From Streptomyces flavofungini (GTDB taxonomy: Bacteria; Actinomycetota; Actinomycetes; Streptomycetales; Streptomycetaceae), in contig NZ_CP128846.1 in NCBI RefSeq assembly GCF_030388665.1, forward strand, positions 8,466,001 through 8,530,000: 64,000 bases of DNA, given 5' to 3'. Every line of letters starts with the position of its first letter. The stretch's first letter is position 1. The translations under genes were made by a program, and so were the position numbers. Positions 42,523 through 52,244 of this stretch are shown here, in pieces. Below the pieces are notes generated by a model, which was not told the origin of the DNA, did no database searches, and saw only the letters and a program-made list of their open reading frames with translations.

Positions 42523-43809
42523 GCGCAGATCCACGATCCGCTTGAACTTCCCCACCGACCGCTCGATCGTCTCGGGGTCCACGACCTCGACGGCGACCGT
42601 GACACCGATGCCGTCCTTGACCGCCGCCGAGATCTCCCGCGCCGCCGTGGCCCGCCGCCCGGGCGGGGTGTCCGCGCGGGCCTCCACACACACCGTGAGG
42701 GCGTCCATGCGTCCCTCCTTCGTCAGCCGGAGCTGGAAGTGCGGGGCGAGCCCCGGGGTGCGCAGGACGATCTCCTCGATCTGGGTGGGGAAGAGGTTCA
42801 CGCCGCGCAGGATCACCATGTCGTCGCTGCGCCCGGTGACCTTCTCCATGCGCCGGAACACCCGGGCGGTGCCGGGCAGGAGCCGGGTCAGGTCCCGGGT
42901 GCGGTACCGGATGACGGGCAGGGCCTCCTTGGTGAGGGAGGTGAAGACCAGCTCGCCGTGCTCCCCGTCCGGCAGCACCTCGCCGGTGATCGGGTCGACG
43001 ACCTCCGGGTAGAAGTGGTCCTCCCAGATGTGCAGGCCGTCCTTGGTCTCCACGCACTCCTGGGCGACCCCGGGACCGATCACCTCCGAGAGCCCGTATA
43101 TGTCGACGGCGTCGATCGCGAACCGCTCCTCGATCTCGCGCCGCATCTCCTCCGTCCACGGCTCCGCGCCGAAGATGCCGACCTGGAGCGAGGTGGTGCG
43201 CGGGTCGATGCCCTGGCGCTCGAACTCCTCCAGGAGGGTGAGCATGTACGACGGCGTCACCATGATGATCTCGGGCCGGAAGTCGAGGATGAGCTGCACC
43301 TGGCGCGCGGTCATGCCGCCGGAGGCGGGGATCACCGTGCAGCCGAGCCGCTCCGCGCCGTAGTGCGCGCCGAGCCCGCCCGTGAAGAGGCCGTACCCGT
43401 ACGCCACGTGCACCTTCTGCCCGGGGCGCCCGCCCGCGGCCCGGATGGACCGCGCCACCACGTCGGCCCACATGCTCAGGTCCTGCTCGGTGTAGCCGAC
43501 GACGGTGGGCCGCCCGGTGGTGCCGCTGGACGCGTGCAGCCGCCGCAGCTCGGACTGCTCCACGGCGAGCATCCCGAAGGGGTAGTTCGCCCGCAGGTCC
43601 GCCTTCGTGGTGAACGGGAACCGGGCGAGGTCGGCGAGCGTGTGGCAGTCGTCGGGGCCGAGCCCCGCCGCGTCGAACGCCGCCCGGTAGAAGGGCACGT
43701 TCTCGTAGGCGTGCAGCAGTGTGTCCTGGAGCCGGTCCAGCTGCAGTGCCTCCAGCTCCGCGCGGCCGAGCCGCTCCCCCGCGTCCAGCAGTGCCGGTGT
43801 GCGCGCCAT
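42514..43809 (-). CDS. paaK: phenylacetate-CoA ligase
   Basis: A 431-residue ANL ligase with PaaK features. They are RLQDTLLHAYENVPFYRAAFDAAG, the P-loop SSGTTGRPTVVGYT (about 95), YGYGLFTGGLGAHYGAERLGCTVIPASGG, IFGAEPWTEEMR, DIYGLSEVIGPGVAQEC, RTRDLT and the catalytic lysine in VGKFKRIVDLRGK. It converts phenylacetate, ATP and CoA to phenylacetyl-CoA in the cytoplasm. The paaABCDE ring-epoxidase genes are not in the window. ATG 43809 is used. The following 251-base gap (43810-44060) holds nothing I can support. Confidence 0.93.
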   Translation of the reverse strand: MARTPALLDAGERLGRAELEALQLDRLQDTLLHAYENVPFYRAAFDAAGLGPDDCHTLADLARFPFTTKADLRANYPFGMLAVEQSELRRLHASSGTTGRPTVVGYTEQDLSMWADVVARSIRAAGGRPGQKVHVAYGYGLFTGGLGAHYGAERLGCTVIPASGGMTARQVQLILDFRPEIIMVTPSYMLTLLEEFERQGIDPRTTSLQVGIFGAEPWTEEMRREIEERFAIDAVDIYGLSEVIGPGVAQECVETKDGLHIWEDHFYPEVVDPITGEVLPDGEHGELVFTSLTKEALPVIRYRTRDLTRLLPGTARVFRRMEKVTGRSDDMVILRGVNLFPTQIEEIVLRTPGLAPHFQLRLTKEGRMDALTVCVEARADTPPGRRATAAREISAAVKDGIGVTVAVEVVDPETIERSVGKFKRIVDLRGK

Positions 43810-44060
43810 CTGGAGTACCCCCGTCCCACGCCGGGCGACCGGCCCTTGGCCGATCTTGTGTCGGGGTCAGTTATTCAAGGTTTCATGGCTTCTGGCAAGG
43901 GTTTCGTACGAGGTGGCCCGGGCGGTGTCGCGGCGGGCGGGTGGCTCCCGGGACAGGGGTGGCGTTCCGGTTCTCGCGGGCACGGAGCGGGGGCGATCCG
44001 GGCGGGTGGTGCCGGGGACCGGCGCGGTCGGCGGACGCTGCGCGCCGGTCCCCACCGTGC

Positions 44061-45110
44061 TCAGAAGTCGTCCGCGGTGCGCATCCGCTCGCGGATCCAG
44101 ACGCCGGCCTGCTTCAGCGGCGCCGTGCCGGTCCAGGGGCCGCCCTTGTCGCAGGTGCCGGTCTTGAAGACGGCGCCGGAGCGGTCGTCGTCGGAGAAGT
44201 TCCAGTTGACCCAGCTGATCTTCTTCGAGGCCATCAGGTCCAGGTACTTCTGCGACATGGCGAAGTCGTTGGCCTCCTCGCCCGCGTAGTTCTGGGTGCC
44301 GAACTCCGTGACGAAGACGGGGAGCTTGGCCGAGGCCCGGGAGAGGGTGGCCAGGTACTCGTCGCGGTGCGAGGCGGCGTAGAAGTGGAAGGTGTACATG
44401 ATGTTGGTGGCGTTCACCGGGTTGTTGACCACCTCGGACTCAGTTGCGCCCTCCGAGACGCCGAACGACGACCAGGCGCGGGTGCCCACGAGCACCGGGG
44501 CGTTGGAGTCGATGTTCCTGATCACCGGGATGATCTGCTCGGCGTAGGACTTGATGCGCGACCAGCTCACACCGCTGGGCTCGTTGGCGATCTCGTACAG
44601 GACGTTGCTCTTGCCCTGATGCCGCTTGGCGATCTCGGTGAAGAAGGTCTTGGCCCGGGACAGGTTCGCGTGCGGGTCGCCGGGGCGGAGCATGTGCCAG
44701 TCCACGATCACGTACATGCCGCGCGCGGTGGCCTGCTCGATGAGGGAATGCGCGAGGTCGGTGTACTTCTTGGGGTTGGTCTCGTACCCGCCTTCCTGTA
44801 CGTACGTGGAGACGCGCAGGACATCGGCCTTCCAGTCGCCCGCGAGCGCGTCGAGCGAGCCCTTGGTCAGACAGTGCGCGTACCACTGGGTGCCGTGGCT
44901 GCTCATGCCGCGCAGCTGGACGGCCTTGCCGTTCTGGTTGCAGAGCTTGGTGCCGCACACGGTGAGCTGGCCGTTCGCGGCGACCGGGGTCGGCGCGGCG
45001 GCGCGCGGGGCGGCGGGGCCCGACCCGGTCGCCGCGGCCGGTGGGGCGGCGGAGGCGAGGCCGGCGACGAGAGCTGCGGCGAGAGCGGTGGCCAGACGAG
45101 CTGGTCTCAT
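44061..45110 (-). CDS. secreted endoglucanase, glycoside hydrolase family 5
   Basis: A 349-residue secreted GH5 cellulase: signal peptide (residues 1-30), then the catalytic barrel. The motifs are LRGMSSHGTQWY, VLRVSTYV, YVIVDWHM, the acid/base glutamate in LYEIANEPSGV, HFYAASH, the nucleophile in VFVTEFGTQ, and WVNWNFSDDD. It hydrolyses beta-1,4-glucan outside the cell. No carbohydrate-binding module is attached. ATG 45110 has GGAG six bases upstream. A 21-bp palindrome lies 22-42 bases before the start, which suggests substrate-dependent control. Confidence 0.93.
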   Translation of the reverse strand: MRPARLATALAAALVAGLASAAPPAAATGSGPAAPRAAAPTPVAANGQLTVCGTKLCNQNGKAVQLRGMSSHGTQWYAHCLTKGSLDALAGDWKADVLRVSTYVQEGGYETNPKKYTDLAHSLIEQATARGMYVIVDWHMLRPGDPHANLSRAKTFFTEIAKRHQGKSNVLYEIANEPSGVSWSRIKSYAEQIIPVIRNIDSNAPVLVGTRAWSSFGVSEGATESEVVNNPVNATNIMYTFHFYAASHRDEYLATLSRASAKLPVFVTEFGTQNYAGEEANDFAMSQKYLDLMASKKISWVNWNFSDDDRSGAVFKTGTCDKGGPWTGTAPLKQAGVWIRERMRTADDF

Positions 45111-45131
45111 GGGGGACTCCAAGCCATAGAA

Positions 45132-45152
45132 GGTTAGGAACCTTTCCTAACC
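45132..45152. promoter_or_regulatory. palindromic operator of the endoglucanase gene
   Basis: Perfect 9-bp arms GGTTAGGAA and TTCCTAACC around CCT. It is AT-rich relative to its surroundings and sits in the promoter region of the GH5 gene. It is not the CebR site pattern (TGGGAGCGCTCCCA). Confidence 0.65.
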
Positions 45153-45329
45153 AAGGAATAGCAAAGAGCCGATGCGCCTCACAAGGTGCATGACAAGGGA
45201 TCCTTCAGTGGGTTGATCGGCGGGACAACCCGCTGAACCGGAACGGCGGCCGTACGATGGCCGCGTCCCGGAAGGCGCCGTCTTCGGTGCCCGACCGCCC
45301 AACGGCAGCCGTCAGCAAGGGGAGTTCTC

Positions 45330-45941
45330 GTGCGCGTCGCCTCATCCGTCGGACGTCTGCTCGCTGCCGGAGGCGTCACCGCGGCGCTGCTCGTGGGCGG
45401 GGGCACGGCAGCCGCCGCCCCCGCCGCGCCGGACGTGCGGACGCCCGCGTCCGCCGGTCCGTACGCGCAACTGCGCCCGCTCTCCGCCCTCTCCGCCCGG
45501 CGCCTCGCCACTGCCGACCTCGTCGCCGCGGCCAAGTACGGTACGGGCAGCCCCATCGACGACCCCGCGCGCGAGCGGCAGGTCCTGGACGCCGTGGCGC
45601 GGCAGGCGGAGCAGGTCGGCGCGGACCCCGAGGCGACCGTGCGGATCTTTCGGGACCAGATCGAGGCCAACAAGGTCGTGCAGCGCGCCCTGCACCGGCG
45701 GTGGGACGCCGATCCCGCGTCGGCCCCGACCGAGCGGCCCGACCTGACGAAGGTGCGCGAGGAGATCGACCGCGTCAACGGCGAACTGGTCCACGCCATC
45801 GCCGCGTCCGGGCACGCCCGCACCGCCCCGTACTGCCGCGGCCTGCTCGCCGCGGCCACCGCCCACGTGCGGCACGAGCGACGCCTCGACGCACTGCACG
45901 CGGTGGCGCTCGCACGGGCTTCGTGGTCGGTGTGCGGCTGA
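45330..45941 (+). CDS. secreted chorismate mutase (AroQ gamma type)
   Basis: A 203-residue protein with a signal peptide (1-33) and an all-helical AroQ-gamma domain like the secreted mycobacterial enzyme. Key residues are in RLATADLVAAAKYGTGSPIDDPARERQVLD (catalytic Arg and Lys) and FRDQIEANKVVQRALHRRW. Cysteines in PYCRG and SVCG may form the disulfide of the family. It converts chorismate to prephenate outside the cytoplasm, where its purpose is obscure. GTG 45330 follows AAGGGGAG. It is convergent with the FadD19-like gene. Confidence 0.88.
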   Translation: MRVASSVGRLLAAGGVTAALLVGGGTAAAAPAAPDVRTPASAGPYAQLRPLSALSARRLATADLVAAAKYGTGSPIDDPARERQVLDAVARQAEQVGADPEATVRIFRDQIEANKVVQRALHRRWDADPASAPTERPDLTKVREEIDRVNGELVHAIAASGHARTAPYCRGLLAAATAHVRHERRLDALHAVALARASWSVCG

Positions 45942-45985
45942 GGGGCCGGGGCGCGCGGGGGCCGGGCGTCGGGCGGACCGCGGGG

Positions 45986-47599
45986 TCAGGCCCCGGCTGC
46001 CACCGTCCGCGCCCAGCGGTAGTCCGCCTTCCCGCTCGGTGAGCGCTGGATGCGGTCGGTGAAGACCACCGCCCGCGGGATCTTGTATCCGGCGAGGTGC
46101 GTGCGGCAGTGGGCCTGGAGGGCGGAAAGGTCCAAGGTCCCGGCTCCGTCGCGGAGTTGGACGACCGCCGCGACCCGGTTGCCCCAGCGTTCGTCCGGCA
46201 CTCCGGCGACCAGCGCGTCGTAGATGTCGGGGTGGGACTTGAGGGCCTGCTCGACCTCTTCCGGGTAGACCTTCTCGCCGCCCGTGTTGATGCACTGCGA
46301 GCCCCGGCCGAGCACGGTCACGACGCCGTCCGCGTCGACCGTCGCCATGTCGCCGAGCAGCACCCAGCGTTCGTCGCCGCGCTGGAAGAAGGTCTCCGCG
46401 GTCTTGCGGGCGTCGTTGTAGTAGCCGAGCGGTACGTGGCCGCGCTGGGCGATGCGCCCCGGTTCGCCGGGGGAGACGGGCGCGTATGTCGCCGGATCCA
46501 CCACCTGGGTACGAGAGTTGACCCGCAGTCGGAAGCCCTTCTCGGGTCCTGAGTCATCCGTGGCGGTGCCGTTGAAGCCGGACTCGGACGAGCCGAAGTT
46601 GTTCAGGAGCATCACGTTCGGGGCGAGCGCGGCGAACTGGGCGCGGACCGTCTCCGACATGATCGCGCCGGACGAGGAGACGCTGAAGAGAGCGGAGAGG
46701 TCGGTGCCCCGCAGGGGGCCGTTCAGGGCGTCGATGAGGGGCCGCAGCATCGCGTCGCCCACCAGGGACACGCTGGTGACCTTCTCCTTCGCGATGGTGC
46801 GCAGGACCTCTTCGGGGACGAACTTGCGGTGGATGACCAGGCGTTGGCCGAAGTTGAAGCAGATGAAGGCGGTGAGTGTGGACGTGCCGTGCATCAGGGG
46901 CGGGGTGGGGAAGAAGGTGATGCCGTCGCCCCCGGCCGCCACCCGCTCCGCGACCTCCTGCGGGCTCGTCACCGGCTCGCCGGTGGGTGCGCCGCCGCCG
47001 AGCCCCGAGAAGAACAGGTCCTCCTGGCGCCACATCACACCCTTGGGCATGCCGGTGGTGCCACCGGTGTAGATGATGAACAGGTCGTCCGCCGAGCGCT
47101 CCGGGAACCCGCGCTCGGGGGACCCGGACGCCTCCGCCTGAGCGAAGGCTACCGCGTCCGGCCCCGGCGTGCCGGGCGGTGCCTCGCCCACCCGGATCAG
47201 ATGCCGCAGCTTGTCCGCGCGCGGCAGCGCGGCGGCGACGCGCGGGCCGAACTCCGCGTCGAAGACCAGCGCGGCCAGATCCGCGTCCCGGTACAGGTAC
47301 GCCAACTCCTCCTCGACGTAGCGGTAGTTGACGTTCACCGGCACGATCCGCGCCTTCAGGCAGGCCAGGACCGTCTGGAGGTACTCGACGCCGTTGTAGA
47401 GGTGCAGGCCCAGATGCTCGCCCGGCTTGATCCCCTGGTCCATCAGGTGGTGGGCGAGGCGGTTGGCGGCCGCGTCGAGACCGGCGTAGCTGAGCGCGCG
47501 TTCCGCGCCCGTGCCGGGGTGGTCGATGTAGAGGAGCGCCGCGCGGTCCGGCACCACGTCCACGACCGACTCGAACAGGTCGGCAAGGTTGTACTCCAC
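45986..47599 (-). CDS. fadD19: acyl-CoA ligase, FadD19-like (sterol side chain)
   Basis: A 537-residue ANL ligase. The pattern is that of FadD19, the CoA ligase for sterol C-26 or C-24 branched side chains. The marks are YNLADLFESVVDVVPDR, NRLAHHLMDQGIKPGEHLGL, VNVNYRYVEEELAYLYRDADLAAL, IYTGGTTGMPKGVMWR (P-loop), GDAMLRPLIDAL, NNFGSSESGFNG, GRGSQCINTGGEKVYPEEVE and the terminal SPSGKADYRWA with the catalytic lysine. GTG 47599 has AGGAGG four bases upstream and aligns with the family start; ATGs at 47623 and 47638 are weaker. It is divergent from the EchA19-like operon, the same arrangement as fadD19-echA19 in mycobacteria. Confidence 0.85.
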   Translation of the reverse strand: MEYNLADLFESVVDVVPDRAALLYIDHPGTGAERALSYAGLDAAANRLAHHLMDQGIKPGEHLGLHLYNGVEYLQTVLACLKARIVPVNVNYRYVEEELAYLYRDADLAALVFDAEFGPRVAAALPRADKLRHLIRVGEAPPGTPGPDAVAFAQAEASGSPERGFPERSADDLFIIYTGGTTGMPKGVMWRQEDLFFSGLGGGAPTGEPVTSPQEVAERVAAGGDGITFFPTPPLMHGTSTLTAFICFNFGQRLVIHRKFVPEEVLRTIAKEKVTSVSLVGDAMLRPLIDALNGPLRGTDLSALFSVSSSGAIMSETVRAQFAALAPNVMLLNNFGSSESGFNGTATDDSGPEKGFRLRVNSRTQVVDPATYAPVSPGEPGRIAQRGHVPLGYYNDARKTAETFFQRGDERWVLLGDMATVDADGVVTVLGRGSQCINTGGEKVYPEEVEQALKSHPDIYDALVAGVPDERWGNRVAAVVQLRDGAGTLDLSALQAHCRTHLAGYKIPRAVVFTDRIQRSPSGKADYRWARTVAAGA

Positions 47600-47684
47600 C
47601 GCTCCTCCTGACCCCGGCGTCATCCGTGTGGCGGTCATCAGAGCAGAGGCCCGTACAAGTGTGAAGAGTCCGCGTAGAAGAAAA

Positions 47685-47699
47685 CTGACTACCTGTCAG
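47685..47699. promoter_or_regulatory. inverted repeat in the fadD19-echA19 divergent promoter
   Basis: CTGAC-TACCT-GTCAG flanked by AAAA on both sides. It lies between the divergent genes and may be a second repressor site. Confidence 0.4.
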
Positions 47700-47727
47700 A
47701 AAACTCTTGAACTGGCTCCTCGCCTCC

Positions 47728-47741
47728 TGCAACCTGTTCCA
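47728..47741. promoter_or_regulatory. KstR-type operator
   Basis: TGCAACCTGTTCCA matches TNNAACNNGTTNNA at all eight fixed bases. It is 23 bases before the EchA19-like ATG in the divergent region with the FadD19-like gene, where mycobacteria also have KstR control. Confidence 0.7.
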
Positions 47742-47764
47742 GGTCTGATGACGGGAGGACGGCT

Positions 47765-48565
47765 ATGGGTGGTACGGAACATCTCTCCGTGCGGCGCGAA
47801 GGCGCCACGCTGATACTCACGCTCAACCGGCCGGAGGCCAGGAACGCGCTCTCGCTGCCGATGCTGGTCGGCCTGTACGACGGGTGGGTGGCCGCCGACG
47901 AGGACGACGAGGTGCGCTCGGTCGTGCTCACCGGCGCGGGCGGAGCGTTCTGCGCGGGCATGGACCTGAAGGCGCTCGCGGGCGGGCAGATGGCGGGCGA
48001 GGAGTACCGGGACCGGCTCAAGACCGACCCCGACCTGCACTGGAAGGCGATGCTGCGCCACCACCGCCCCCGCAAGCCCGTGCTCGCCGCCGTCGAGGGC
48101 GCCTGTGTGGCCGGCGGCACCGAGATCCTCCAGGGCACCGACATCCGGGTCGCGGGGGAGTCCGCGACCTTCGGGCTGTTCGAGGTCAGGCGGGGCCTGT
48201 TCCCCATCGGCGGCTCCACCGTGCGCCTCCAGCGGCAGATCCCGCGCACCCACGCCCTGGAGATGCTGCTCACCGGCCGCCCCTACTCCGCCGCCGAGGC
48301 CGCCGCCGTCGGTCTGATCGGCCATGTCGTCCCCGACGGCACCGCCCTGGAGAAGGCCCTCGCCATCGCCGAGCGGATCAACGCCTGCGGGCCGCTGGCC
48401 GTCGAGGCCGTGAAGGCCTCGGTGTACGAGACCGCCGACATGACGGAGGCCGACGGCCTCGCCGCCGAACTGAAGCGCGGCTGGCCGGTGTTCGACACCG
48501 CCGACGCCAAGGAGGGCGCCCGCGCCTTCGCCGAGAAGCGCCCGCCCGCCTACCGCCGCGCCTGA
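47765..48565 (+). CDS. echA19: enoyl-CoA hydratase, EchA19-like
   Basis: A 266-residue crotonase-fold enzyme. Marks are NRPEARNALSLPM, the oxyanion-hole GAGGAFCAGMDLKAL (about 57-71), AVEGACVAGGTEILQGTDIRVAGESATFGLFE (catalytic Glu), LTGRPYSAAEAAAVGLIGHVVPDG and the family tail DAKEGARAFAEKRPPAY. These match EchA19, the hydratase acting on sterol side-chain enoyl-CoA. ATG 47765 has GGGAGG six bases upstream. It leads a four-gene operon in which the next genes encode an OB-fold partner and two thiolases. Confidence 0.88.
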   Translation: MGGTEHLSVRREGATLILTLNRPEARNALSLPMLVGLYDGWVAADEDDEVRSVVLTGAGGAFCAGMDLKALAGGQMAGEEYRDRLKTDPDLHWKAMLRHHRPRKPVLAAVEGACVAGGTEILQGTDIRVAGESATFGLFEVRRGLFPIGGSTVRLQRQIPRTHALEMLLTGRPYSAAEAAAVGLIGHVVPDGTALEKALAIAERINACGPLAVEAVKASVYETADMTEADGLAAELKRGWPVFDTADAKEGARAFAEKRPPAYRRA

Positions 48566-48582
48566 CCCGAGGAGCCACCCCC

Positions 48583-49539
48583 GTGACCGAAGTACTCAAG
48601 GCGCCACTGGTCGTCGAGTTCCCCTTCACCCGCTCCCTCGGCCCCGTCCAGTCCGCCTTCCTCACCGGCCTGCGCGAGCGCACCGTGCTCGGCGTGCGCA
48701 CCGCCGACGGCAAGGTCCTGGTGCCGCCCGTCGAGTACGACCCGGTGACCGCCGCGGAACTGCGCGACCTGGTCGAGGTCGCCCCCACCGGCACCGTCAC
48801 CACCTGGGCCTGGAACCCCGAGCCCCGCCGCGGCCAGCCCCTTGCCGCCCCCTTCGCCTGGGTCCTCGTGCGCCTCGACGGCGCCGACACCGCCCTGCTG
48901 CACGCCCTCGACGCCCCCGGCCCGGACGCCGTGCGCACCGGCATGCGCGTCCGCGTCCGCTGGTCCGCCCAGCGCACCGGCGCCATCACGGACATCGCCT
49001 GCTTCGAACCGTACGACCAGGTGACGGCTCATCAAGCAGCGGCGCACACAGGTGAGTTCGCAGGAGAGGCCGTCACCGGGATCGTCGCGCACGCCCGGCT
49101 CGACTACACCTACAGCCCCGGCCGCGCCCAGTCCCAGTACATCCACGCCCTGTCCGGACACAAGGTCGTCGGCGAGCGCTGCCCGTCCTGCCGCAAGGTG
49201 TACGTGCCGCCGCGCGGAGCCTGCCCCACCTGCGGCGTCGCCACCACGGAGCAGGTGGAGGTCGGACCGCGCGGCACGGTGACGACCTTCTGCATCGTCA
49301 ACATCAAGGCGAGGAACCTCGACATCGAAGTGCCCTACGTCTACGCGCACATCGCCCTCGACGGAGCCGACCTCGCCCTGCACGCCCGGATCGCGGGCAT
49401 CCCCTACGACCAGGTCCGCATGGGCCTGCGCGTCGAACCCGTGTGGGACGACTCCGACAAGGACAGCCGCTACCCCGACCACTACCGGCCCACCGGCGAA
49501 CCCGACGCGGACTACGACACGTACAAGGAGCTGGTGTAG
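48583..49539 (+). CDS. OB-fold/Zn-ribbon (DUF35) thiolase partner protein
   Basis: A 318-residue protein with two OB-like halves. The second has a four-cysteine zinc ribbon, CPSC (about 205) and CPTC (about 219). DUF35 proteins of this kind bind acyl-CoA and form complexes with Ltp-type thiolases/aldolases; the position immediately before two such thiolases matches the Rv3521-ltp4-ltp3 order of mycobacteria. GTG 48583 has GAGGAG eight bases before it, 17 bases after the hydratase stop. The first half lacks the cysteines. Confidence 0.82.
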   Translation: MTEVLKAPLVVEFPFTRSLGPVQSAFLTGLRERTVLGVRTADGKVLVPPVEYDPVTAAELRDLVEVAPTGTVTTWAWNPEPRRGQPLAAPFAWVLVRLDGADTALLHALDAPGPDAVRTGMRVRVRWSAQRTGAITDIACFEPYDQVTAHQAAAHTGEFAGEAVTGIVAHARLDYTYSPGRAQSQYIHALSGHKVVGERCPSCRKVYVPPRGACPTCGVATTEQVEVGPRGTVTTFCIVNIKARNLDIEVPYVYAHIALDGADLALHARIAGIPYDQVRMGLRVEPVWDDSDKDSRYPDHYRPTGEPDADYDTYKELV

Positions 49540-50603
49540 ATGGCGCCCGCCGCACCCGGGGCACGGGACGTTGCGATCGTCGCCTTCGGGCAGAGCGACC
49601 ACCGGCGCAGCACCGACGAGCTGTCCGAGGTCGAGATGCTCATGCCCGTCCTGCACGACGTCCTCGCCGCCACCGGCCTGAAGACCGGAGACATCGGTTT
49701 CACCTGCTCCGGCTCCTCGGACTACCTCGCCGGGCGCGCCTTCTCCTTCACGATGGCCCTGGACGGCGTCGGCGCCTGGCCGCCGATCTCCGAGTCGCAC
49801 GTGGAGATGGACGGCGCCTGGGCCCTGTACGAGGCGTGGGTGAAGCTCCAGACTGGCGACTGCGACACCGCGCTCGTCTACTCCTACGGCAAATCGTCGC
49901 CCGGCTCGGTGCGCGACGTCCTGACCCGCCAGCTCGACCCGTACTACGTGGCGCCGCTGTGGCCGGACGCCGTCGCGCTCGCGGCGCTGCAGGCGCGGGC
50001 CCTGATCGACGCGGGCGACACGGACGAGCCCGCCCTGGCCGGGGTCGCGACCCGCAGCCGCACGGCCGCGCGCGCCAACCCCCATGCCCAGCTGCGGGGT
50101 TCGGTGCCGCACGGCGACTACGTCGTGCGTCCGCTGCGCACCGGAGACTGCCCGCCGGTCGGCGACGGCGCCGCCGCCGTCGTCCTCGCCGCGGGGGAGC
50201 GGGCCCGGCGGCTGTGCGAACGGCCCGCGTGGATCCGCGGCATCGACCACCGCATCGAAGCGCACGGACTCGGCGTGCGCGACCTGACGGACTCCCCCTC
50301 GACGCGGCTCGCCGCCGAGCGCGCCGGCGTCTTCGAACGGCCCGTCGACACCGCCGAGTTGCACGCGCCCTTCACCTCGCAGGAGGTCGTGCTCCGCAAG
50401 GCGCTGCGCCTGGGCGAGCAGGTCACGGTCAACCCCTCGGGCGGCGCCCTCGCCGCCAACCCGGTCATGGCCGCCGGACTCATCCGGCTCGGCGAGGCCG
50501 CGGCCCGCATCCACAGCGGCGCCTCCGAGCGGGCCCTCGCCCACGCCACATCGGGCCCCTGCCTGCAACAGAACCTGGTCGCCGTCCTGGAAGGAGATCC
50601 GCG

Positions 50604-50607
<4 letters not shown>
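49540..50607 (+). CDS. ltp4: lipid-transfer/thiolase-like protein, Ltp4-like
   Basis: A 355-residue thiolase-superfamily protein of the SCP-x/Ltp class. It begins ARDVAIVAFGQSDHRRSTDE and has DIGFTCSGSSDYLAGRAFSFT, where a cysteine lies near the usual nucleophile region. C-terminal features are VNPSGGALAANPVMAAGLIRLGEAA and ATSGPCLQQN. Related Ltp proteins with a DUF35 partner carry out retro-aldol or thiolytic shortening of sterol side chains. Its ATG abuts the upstream TAG, and its stop overlaps the next ATG. Confidence 0.85.
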
Positions 50608-51806
<1,199 letters not shown>

Positions 51807-51922
51807 AGCGCGCCCCGGTGGGCGTGATTCCACCCGCGTCGGTGGCCGGTGCCGCGGCCTGTGCTGCGGCGGGGGTGAAAGCTAGGCTGGCGGGCGGACG
51901 ACGCATCGGGAGGAGCACGGAC

Positions 51923-52168
51923 GTGGCCGAGAGCACCATCACCCAGCAGCATCCGCTCGCGGGTTGGGACAAGCCGGACCTCGACCTCAGCGGCGCCGAA
52001 TGGCGGTCGAGCAGCGAGGGGCGCGGTGACGTGGAGATCGCCTTCGTCGAAGGGTTCATCGCGATGCGCAACGGCGGCCGCCCGGAGAGCCCGTCCCTGA
52101 TCTTCACCCCCGCCGAGTGGGGCGCGTTCGTGCACGGCGCCCGGGAGGGGCGGTTCGACCTGACGTAG
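51923..52168 (+). CDS. DUF397 domain protein
   Basis: An 81-residue protein. The DUF397 pattern is present in AEWRSSSEGRGDVEIAFVEGFIAMRNG and SLIFTPAEWGAFVHGAREGRFD. Such small proteins usually lie beside XRE (DUF5753) regulators in Streptomyces, but none is adjacent here. GTG 51923 has GGGAGG upstream; the frame back to 51773 is not coding. Confidence 0.85.
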   Translation: MAESTITQQHPLAGWDKPDLDLSGAEWRSSSEGRGDVEIAFVEGFIAMRNGGRPESPSLIFTPAEWGAFVHGAREGRFDLT

Positions 52169-52244
52169 GCCGCGCGGTGGCGCGCGTGCGCCGCGACGTC
52201 CGGTGGCCCCGGTCTCCGCTGCGGCGGGGGCCGGGGCCACGGAG

